Source: Gammaproteobacteria bacterium UBA2679
GTDB taxonomy: Bacteria; Pseudomonadota; Gammaproteobacteria; Pseudomonadales; Oleiphilaceae
Reading direction: 5' to 3'
Length of the DNA stretch: 64,000 nucleotides
Assembly: GCA_002354735.1 (NCBI GenBank)
Contig: DEMD01000003.1
Coordinates: 124,001 to 188,000, forward strand
Under the pieces are notes generated by a model. It saw only the letters and a list, made by a program, of their open reading frames with translations, was not told the origin of the DNA and did not search any database. Position numbers and translations under genes: made by a program. Shown in pieces: positions 58,128 through 64,000 of the stretch (the first letter of the stretch is position 1; every line of letters begins with the position of its first letter).

Positions 58128-58502
58128 ATGCACTACATGAGAACGGTACTCACAGGCAGTTTGCTAGCCATGGGGATCGCCCTGACGGGTTGCGACCAGG
58201 AAGCCGCCGAAGATATGGACCGCGCTGGAGAAGACCTCTCGCGTGCCACCGAAGACATGGTCGAGAGTGGCAAGCGCGCGGCAGGCGAGGCCGCAGATGA
58301 AACCGGTGAATTCCTTGAGCGCGCAGGTGAAGGCCTTGGCGAAGCTGGTGCCCGAGCGAAAGAGCTTGGTCGCACTGCCCTGGACAAGACCGGCGAAATG
58401 GCGTCTGAAGCCGGTGATGCCATGCGCGACATGGCCAACGACACAGAGTCCAGGATCGAGGACGCTGATGACAATGTCGAAGAAGACACCGGGATACAGT
58501 AG
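58128..58502 (+). CDS. small lipoprotein with amphipathic Ala/Glu repeats
   Basis: 124 residues. Lipobox IALTGC is near residue 22, preceded by a strong AAGGAG ribosome site. The mature part is one long charged amphipathic helix rich in Ala, Glu, Asp and Gly, with roughly 11-residue periodicity (ESGKRAAGEAADETGEFLER, LGEAGARAKELGRTALDKTG). This resembles YtxH- or LEA-like proteins. Probably an envelope stress or spacer protein; function unknown. It ends five bases from the convergent BCCT gene. Confidence 0.75.
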   Translation: MHYMRTVLTGSLLAMGIALTGCDQEAAEDMDRAGEDLSRATEDMVESGKRAAGEAADETGEFLERAGEGLGEAGARAKELGRTALDKTGEMASEAGDAMRDMANDTESRIEDADDNVEEDTGIQ

Positions 58503-58507
58503 ACCAT

Positions 58508-60163
58508 TCAGCGCCTGTTCTGTCTGAGCAGGCGCCACTCCCCGAGCAAGCCTACAGCCAGGCTGCCGCATAGCAGCAACAGCACGAGCGTAAACGGCAA
58601 TGCTGTCGTGATCGCCCCGGCCCGCAAGGCATCCAGCGCCAGCGTTCCTCCGCCGACAAGCAGCATCGATGCGATGAGTCCCTCCAGCGTGGCCCAAAAC
58701 ACCCGCTGTGACGTCGATGAGTCAAACGAACCGCCGGACGCCAGCGAGTCCGCTACCAGGCTTGCAGAATCGGATGAGCTTACGAAGAACACGACGACGG
58801 CGAGTATGCCCAGCACTACCGTCACGTCTGACCAGGGTAGCGTCTTCAGCAGAGTAAACAGGGCCAGAGACGGTTGATTCCCCAGCGCAAGCAGCTCACT
58901 ACCGGCAGTTTGCAGCTGTAGCAGAGCGCTGCCTCCGAAAATGGTCAGCCACATGAATGTCAGGATACTCGGGATGACCAGGATGGCGACGAGGCACTGG
59001 CGTATGGTTCGACCACGCGAAATTCGAGCGATGAACAGCCCGACGAAAGGCGCCCAGGAAATCCACCATGCCCAATAGAACACCGTCCATTGATGATACC
59101 AGCCTTCATCACTGCGATTGAACCAGAGGCTCAGCGCACCGCTATTCTGAATGTAGGCCACAAGGCTATCGGCACCCATGAGGAGAATTGCCAGCGAAGG
59201 GCCTACCGCGAACACGAAGCCTGCCAACACGACGACAATCAAAAGATTCAGCTGACTGACCCGTCTGATACCGCGTTTGATACCGAGGATCATCGACATA
59301 ATCACCAGCACTGTTATGCCAACAATAATGCCCAACTGTACCGGTATGGTATCTGGCGTACCGAAGAGAAAATTCAAGCCAGCACTGATCTGTCGGGCGC
59401 CGAAGCCCAGAGAGGTCGCAAGACCGAAGACGGTGGCGATCACGGCCGTACTATCGATGATGTCGCCCGGCCAGCCCCAGATTCGCTTGCCCAACAAGGG
59501 GTAGAAGGCCGACCGAAGCGTGAGCGGCAGTCCACGATTGAATGCGAAGAAACCCAAAGCCAGGGCCACAAGGCCGTACATGGCCCAGGGATGAAAGCCC
59601 CAATGATAGAGCGTAGAGCCCATGGCGAGCCTGGCGGCTTCAGGGGTGGCCGGGGCTATGCCAAGCGGTGTGCCATCAAATCCGAGGTAGTGCGACATGG
59701 GCTCCGCTACGCTCCAGTACATGAGCCCAATACCCATGGCGCAGGCGAATAGCATCGCAAACCAGGACAGCACTGAGTATTCAGCACGAGCGCCTTCCCC
59801 ACCGAGCCGGATCCTGCCGAGGGGTAGCACGATCAAAAGCAGGCAGAACACGATGACGACATCGGCCGTAAAACTGAAGAGCCAGTCAAAATGCTCGATG
59901 GTCCAGGTCATGGTATGGGAGAACAGCAGGTCTGCCTGCGCTGGCGCCACGATCGCCGCCATGACGAATATGAGAATGATGACTGAACTGAGAAAGAATA
60001 CCGGCGCGTGCAGCTCGAGCCCCATGATGGCGAGCTGCTCCTGGGCGTTAGGATAGTCGCCCACCAGTGGTGGTGTAGCTGCCTCCTCCAAGCCCGTGTC
60101 ATCGTCGTGCTGAAGGGCATCGCTGTCCACCAGATCTGCCTGAGTTCTACTCCCCTTGTCCAC
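58508..60163 (-). CDS. BCCT-family betaine/choline/carnitine transporter
   Basis: 551 residues, twelve predicted helices. The N-terminal tail is acidic and cytoplasmic. Diagnostic segments are FAMLFACAMGIGLMYWSVAEPMSHY (helix 3 to 4 region, GxGxM type) and the signature WTVFYWAWWISWAPFVGLFIARISRGRTIRQ with the aromatic box residues. It imports compatible solutes such as glycine betaine using a sodium or proton gradient. The C-terminus is short, lacking the long osmosensing tail of BetP. The start is GTG with AGGAG 12 bases upstream. Confidence 0.92.
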   Translation of the reverse strand: MDKGSRTQADLVDSDALQHDDDTGLEEAATPPLVGDYPNAQEQLAIMGLELHAPVFFLSSVIILIFVMAAIVAPAQADLLFSHTMTWTIEHFDWLFSFTADVVIVFCLLLIVLPLGRIRLGGEGARAEYSVLSWFAMLFACAMGIGLMYWSVAEPMSHYLGFDGTPLGIAPATPEAARLAMGSTLYHWGFHPWAMYGLVALALGFFAFNRGLPLTLRSAFYPLLGKRIWGWPGDIIDSTAVIATVFGLATSLGFGARQISAGLNFLFGTPDTIPVQLGIIVGITVLVIMSMILGIKRGIRRVSQLNLLIVVVLAGFVFAVGPSLAILLMGADSLVAYIQNSGALSLWFNRSDEGWYHQWTVFYWAWWISWAPFVGLFIARISRGRTIRQCLVAILVIPSILTFMWLTIFGGSALLQLQTAGSELLALGNQPSLALFTLLKTLPWSDVTVVLGILAVVVFFVSSSDSASLVADSLASGGSFDSSTSQRVFWATLEGLIASMLLVGGGTLALDALRAGAITTALPFTLVLLLLCGSLAVGLLGEWRLLRQNRR

Positions 60164-60341
60164 GCTGGCCCATCACTCCTTTGTCCTGTTAACGTTGCGC
60201 ACCAAAAAACGATGACCTAGCATAACGGTCACATCGAGCTTACGCACGGTAGCAATATAATTCCCGCTTGCCTAAACTTCCTTGCCTCATCTGCACGTAA
60301 TGCAGTCATCCAGATTCGAAAAGTCAGGAAGACAAGCTGAT

Positions 60342-61697
60342 ATGAAGGTTCCGAAGTTACCAGGCATTATCTTTCCGCTCATCAGCCTAGCGATATATTC
60401 TCTCGGGCACGGGGTGCTCTCCACCCTCGTCACCGTCAGGCTTTCAGCTGAAGGCGTCTCCAGTACCTGGATAGGCTTCGTGAGCTCGGCCTACTTCGCA
60501 GGCCTCATTGTCGGCACCTTCGTCAATGCCCGTCTCATCGTCAGCGTGGGCCACATTCGTGCGTTCGCCGCCTATGCCTCGATACTGGCCGCAATCACCC
60601 TGTTGCTCGGGCTTGTCGTAATACCGGAGTTCTGGGTGTTTATGCGATTTCTCGGCGGGTTTGCCTCCGGCGGGCTGCTGGTCGTCATCGAGTCCTGGAT
60701 ACTGGTCACCACGCCTTCGGTCAAACGTGGGCAGGTGATGGCCGCCTACATGATCCTTTTCTACGGATCGATGGCCCTGGGTCAGATGGTTCTGAAGAAC
60801 GTCGACCTCAACACACTGGTCCCATTCGCCATCTGCGCGATCTCAGCTTCGCTTTCGGTTGTGCCGCTCGCTCTGGCACGTGTGAATATGCCGATTCTGG
60901 AAATTGGCAAGAACCTGCCCCTACGACGCCTGTTGCGTATCACGCCTGCGGGCATTACTTCGAGTTTTGCATCTGGGCTTCTATTGGGCGCACTATACGG
61001 TCTTCTCCCGCTGTTCTTCGCCAGCTCAGGCTATGACCTGGGTAACACCGCAAACATGATGGCTATCGTGATCGTAGGCGGCATGGCGCTACAATACCCG
61101 ATAGGTCGCCTCTCGGATCTGACCGACCGACGAATCGTACTGGCCGCGCTCTTCGGCATATCGATGGTGATCTCGATATTCTTCGTATGGGCGGCGCCTA
61201 CCGATAACTTCTGGCTAACAGCTGGCTTCATCTTTCTCCTCGGCGGCACCATGTTCTCGATGTACCCCATCAGTCTCAGTCATGCCTGTGATGAAATCGA
61301 GCCGAACATGGTCATGAGCGTAAACCAGGGCCTACTCATTGCCTATAGCGTAGGTGCGATGGCTGGCCCAGCGATGGCGCCGCTTTTCATCGAGGTACGT
61401 GGACCGCTCGGGCTGTTTGCGTTTTTCAGTGTAGTTTGCGCAGCAACGGTGGTCTTCCTGCTGTATCGTAGAACCCGCCGCGAAGCGGTCCCACTGGGCG
61501 AGCACTTCAGCCATGCAATGACAATTCCAAATACGCCGATTATGGCGGAGATCGATCCTCGGGCGGAATTCCCCGAGGTGACGCCAGTCATGCCTGAATA
61601 CGAACGCCGACATCCGGATTTTCACCCGGCCGATGATGAACAGCATCACCCGCACGATGACCTGGATCATCCGACCCGGCGCCGCACCGACTTCTAA
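60342..61697 (+). CDS. MFS transporter, YcaD-like, with His/Asp-rich C-terminal tail
   Basis: About 451 residues and twelve helices. The first helix (GIIFPLISLAIYSLGHGVLSTL) and the loop VTVRLSAEGVSSTWIGFVSSAYFAGLIVG-type region are typical of the YcaD-like major facilitator group; GGMALQYPIGRLSDLTDRR is the cytoplasmic-loop motif of the second half. The last 60 residues are hydrophilic and rich in His, Asp and Pro (HPADDEQHHPHDDLDHP), which is unusual and could bind metal. The frame opens at 60282; the ATG at 60342 gives the normal start. Substrate unknown. Confidence 0.86.
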   Translation: MKVPKLPGIIFPLISLAIYSLGHGVLSTLVTVRLSAEGVSSTWIGFVSSAYFAGLIVGTFVNARLIVSVGHIRAFAAYASILAAITLLLGLVVIPEFWVFMRFLGGFASGGLLVVIESWILVTTPSVKRGQVMAAYMILFYGSMALGQMVLKNVDLNTLVPFAICAISASLSVVPLALARVNMPILEIGKNLPLRRLLRITPAGITSSFASGLLLGALYGLLPLFFASSGYDLGNTANMMAIVIVGGMALQYPIGRLSDLTDRRIVLAALFGISMVISIFFVWAAPTDNFWLTAGFIFLLGGTMFSMYPISLSHACDEIEPNMVMSVNQGLLIAYSVGAMAGPAMAPLFIEVRGPLGLFAFFSVVCAATVVFLLYRRTRREAVPLGEHFSHAMTIPNTPIMAEIDPRAEFPEVTPVMPEYERRHPDFHPADDEQHHPHDDLDHPTRRRTDF

Positions 61698-61709
61698 GAG
61701 CGAAGCATC

Positions 61710-62627
61710 ATGACTTTCACATTAATAGATTCGATCGACAACGGCTTTCGCCTACCTTTCGATGGTCGCGTGTCGATGCGGGCGCTCAGCACATCGCCCG
61801 TCGATGAAGACAGTGCACTGTCGAAGGACGAACTGAAAGAACGTCTGCAAGAGAAGGTCGACGCGCTCAGTGAGCTGCAGCGGAAACTGTTTGCCGACAA
61901 GCGCTTTTCGGTGCTGCTGATCTTCCAGGCGCTGGATGCCGCCGGCAAGGACAGCACTATCCGCCACGTGATGACGGGCGTGAATCCCGCCGGCGTGTCA
62001 GAGACGAGCTTCGGACGGCCAAGCACAGGGGAACTTGACCATGGTTTTTTGTGGCGGACAAACGTCGCCCTGCCCGCCAAAGGCAAAATAGGCATCTTCA
62101 ACCGGAGTTATTATGAAGAGGTGCTGACTACGCGGGTCAACCCGGAACTCCTCGTTCCCCAGCGGGTACCGGGTGTTACACAGCTGCCGAATGGCCAGGT
62201 CGAAGTGGACCCGCTGTTCTGGGAAGATCGCTTCAAGGCCATTGCAGCTCATGAGCAGTACCTTGCCCGGCAAGGAGTACTGGTGCTGAAGTTCTTTCTC
62301 AATGTCAGCCGCGACGAACAGAAACAGCGACTGCTTGCCCGCATCGACAAGCCACGGAAAAACTGGAAATTCGAAGTGGGCGATCTGGACACCCGCGATC
62401 GATGGCCGGCCTATGCCGCAGCGTACGAGGACATCTTCAGCTGGACCGCGAAACCGTGGGCGCCGTGGTACGCCATTCCTGCCGATAGCAAGCCGTATAT
62501 GCGCCTGAAGGTAGCAGAGACCATCGTAGCGGCCCTGGAACGGCTCGAGTTAGGCTGGCCGGAACTGAGTGAGGAAGGAAAAGCCGGCCTCAAATCAGCA
62601 AGAGAGAGACTGGCGTCAGAAGACTAG
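61710..62627 (+). CDS. ppk2: PPK2-family polyphosphate:nucleotide phosphotransferase
   Basis: 305 residues of the PPK2 subgroup that phosphorylates AMP or ADP from polyphosphate. Walker A is IFQALDAAGKDSTIRHV; HGFLWRTNVALPAKGKIGIF and NRSYYEEVLTTRVNPE include the Walker B-like region with Asn in place of the usual Asp, as in the TIGR03709-type subgroup. LNVSRDEQKQRLLARIDKPRKNWKF is the lid region. The gene starts 12 bases after the MFS gene and may be co-transcribed. Nucleotide preference cannot be told from sequence alone. Confidence 0.88.
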   Translation: MTFTLIDSIDNGFRLPFDGRVSMRALSTSPVDEDSALSKDELKERLQEKVDALSELQRKLFADKRFSVLLIFQALDAAGKDSTIRHVMTGVNPAGVSETSFGRPSTGELDHGFLWRTNVALPAKGKIGIFNRSYYEEVLTTRVNPELLVPQRVPGVTQLPNGQVEVDPLFWEDRFKAIAAHEQYLARQGVLVLKFFLNVSRDEQKQRLLARIDKPRKNWKFEVGDLDTRDRWPAYAAAYEDIFSWTAKPWAPWYAIPADSKPYMRLKVAETIVAALERLELGWPELSEEGKAGLKSARERLASED

Positions 62628-62637
62628 TGTGCCGGCA

Positions 62638-64000
62638 CTAGATCTCCTTCTTCGCCTTAGCATCCAGCAGGTTCTCGTCGTTGCTCGCCTGGTCAGCATT
62701 GAGCTGTTGCTTGATATCCGTTTCCGGCCTGAGTTCCGAGGCGGCCTTTGGCCTGGCACTTGCCGAGGCACTGCGGTCAGGTGATCCAGCCCGACGTGGC
62801 TCAGACTGACTGACTGTATCCTCTGTCTCACTGAGCGTAATACCCTTGGCACCCGACCATTTAAGATTGTAGGTAGGCTCGGGCATACCGATATCCGCCT
62901 CATCAAAACGAACCTTCACCAGTCTTATGGCTTCGCTCTTCACCTTGACGAAGCTGTACTGTGTCTGGTCTACCCAGGCATAGATGTGCAGTACAACGTT
63001 CGAATCGCCTAATGCTTCGATGAGCGCCTGCGGCTTGGGGTCTTGTAACACACCTTCCATACTCGAGAGTGTGTCGATAGCCAGGTCCTCGGCGTGATTG
63101 AGATCGATCTCGGTGGAGACGCCGACTACGAAATCAAAGCGACGCTGAGCGTGCCTCGAATAATTGATGATGACAGCCTTGAATACCAGCGAATTAGGAA
63201 TTCTCACGTGGTTGCCGTCGAAGGTCAGCAGGATGGTCGCACGGGTGGTCAGCCTGGAGACAAAGCCCTGGTACTCGTCAATCTTGACCAGATCATTGGC
63301 TGAAAAGGGTTGACGCACACTGAGCATGAGCGACGAAATGAAGTTCTCGACGCTGTCCTTCAAGGCAAAGCCAAGCGCGAGACCAACCACGCCCGCTGCG
63401 CCAAGGAGCGTGCCCAGTATGGCCGTTGCTCCGAATAGCTCGAGCACGGCATACAATCCAAACACGAAGGTCAGAAACGCAGCGACCTGGGCGGCAATCC
63501 GTGCCACAAAAACGTTAGGCGTAATCCGGTTAAACAGGCTGTCGAGGCCTGACACGAGGCGCGCCAGCCACCAGAAAATGATCAATACCACCAGTCCCGC
63601 CAGCACCAGAGGCAGCCAGGTCACAAATGCATCGAGAAGATTTTCAGCTTTCTCGAGAGCTGGGTTGACCCGCTCACCAATGGCGGACTCCTGCTGCAGC
63701 GTATTATTCACCGCGACTACCTGTGGCAGGCGCCCTGCGATTTCGGCAGCCTTCACTGAAACATCCTTGGCCAACACGTTGCCCGATAGTGTAACCACGC
63801 CGGCATCAACGCTCACTTCCACCTCGGCCAGGCTTGGGAACTGGCTGTAGATACGCTTCAGGCGTTTAGTGATATTTGAGTCGTGCTGGGAGGGGTTGCT
63901 GTACAGGTCATCGTCGAGGGCGCCTTCGGCCACCTGTATCTCGGCCTGGACCGATGAAACGACTAGCGCAACGAAGCACAAGCCCAGTATGAACGCAAAG
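62638..64000 (-). CDS. MscS-type mechanosensitive channel with N-terminal BON domain (5' end beyond window)
   Basis: Partial at the right edge: the frame stays open to 64000, where FAFILGLCFVALVVSSVQA reads as the end of a signal peptide. A BON domain follows (RLKRIYSQFPSLAEVEVSVD to VVAVNNTLQ). Three to four helices come next, then the MscS pore helix and beta domain GAAGVVGLALGFALKDSVENF, VRQPFSANDLVKI and GNHVRIPNSLVF. The C-terminal tail (about 75 residues) is charged and low in complexity. It should act as a tension-gated ion channel in the inner membrane, with the BON domain in the periplasm. It is convergent with ppk2, ten bases apart. Confidence 0.9.
   Translation of the reverse strand, partial: FAFILGLCFVALVVSSVQAEIQVAEGALDDDLYSNPSQHDSNITKRLKRIYSQFPSLAEVEVSVDAGVVTLSGNVLAKDVSVKAAEIAGRLPQVVAVNNTLQQESAIGERVNPALEKAENLLDAFVTWLPLVLAGLVVLIIFWWLARLVSGLDSLFNRITPNVFVARIAAQVAAFLTFVFGLYAVLELFGATAILGTLLGAAGVVGLALGFALKDSVENFISSLMLSVRQPFSANDLVKIDEYQGFVSRLTTRATILLTFDGNHVRIPNSLVFKAVIINYSRHAQRRFDFVVGVSTEIDLNHAEDLAIDTLSSMEGVLQDPKPQALIEALGDSNVVLHIYAWVDQTQYSFVKVKSEAIRLVKVRFDEADIGMPEPTYNLKWSGAKGITLSETEDTVSQSEPRRAGSPDRSASASARPKAASELRPETDIKQQLNADQASNDENLLDAKAKKEI

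Noticed and set aside
59090..59752. Plus-strand open frame opposite the BCCT transporter
   Set aside because: His/Arg/Gln-rich shadow of hydrophobic membrane codons with no plausible ribosome site.

Overview
The window is ordinary, densely packed chromosome from a free-living gammaproteobacterium, most probably a Pseudomonas-related member of the Pseudomonadales. Pointers to this are a fimT-pilVWX-pilY1 minor pilin operon preceded by two AlgR-type boxes, a gltRS-gtsABCD glucose uptake locus, a pyrD-rmf-rlmKL neighbourhood with a Pseudomonas-like Rmf, and an aspartyl-tRNA synthetase with the residue pattern of the non-discriminating Pseudomonas enzyme. No insertion sequences, prophage genes, CRISPR arrays or rRNA genes were seen, and no gene-free stretch exceeds 300 bases.

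Layout. 1-6.1 kb: minus-strand type IV pilus minor pilin operon, cut by the left edge inside pilY1. 6.2-9.2 kb: a two-gene DNA-repair cassette (radical SAM protein, then a UdgX-type uracil-DNA-binding protein) behind a perfect LexA box. 9.3-13.5 kb: a VC0807-type membrane protein, ruvC without ruvAB, aspS and a hydrolase. 13.4-19.8 kb: a long minus-strand series guaB-guaA-tadA-galE-ugd-HIT (purine and UDP-sugar metabolism). 20-27.8 kb: xseA, an M48 metalloprotease lipoprotein, a hydrolase, and the tesA/ybbA/ybbP group. 27.9-28.1 kb: tRNA-Asn and tRNA-Pro with a clear promoter. 28.3-37.4 kb: sugar uptake (AraC regulator, LamB-type porin, two-component system, four-gene ABC importer). 37.4-50.1 kb: a DUF2846 lipoprotein, a short Gre-type factor, rarD, apeB, an unrecognised 1513-residue membrane protein built as an internal duplication, two small unknown genes, an outer-membrane barrel protein and rlmKL. 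50.4-58.5 kb: rmf, pyrD, a TauE-type permease, uvrB, an aminotransferase, uup and a small lipoprotein. 58.5-64 kb: a BCCT transporter, an MFS transporter, a PPK2-type kinase and a BON-domain MscS channel cut by the right edge.

How the genes work together. The sugar locus looks like a complete route: porin across the outer membrane, GtsA in the periplasm, GtsBC and GtsD at the inner membrane, and a sensor kinase/regulator pair plus an AraC protein for control. The pilus genes encode the priming minor pilins and the tip-associated PilY1. The repair cassette is probably switched on by DNA damage. The points most worth following are the LexA-controlled radical SAM/UdgX pair, the tandem AlgR boxes, the duplicated giant membrane protein, and two neighbouring small genes that resemble nuclease families but lack key residues.
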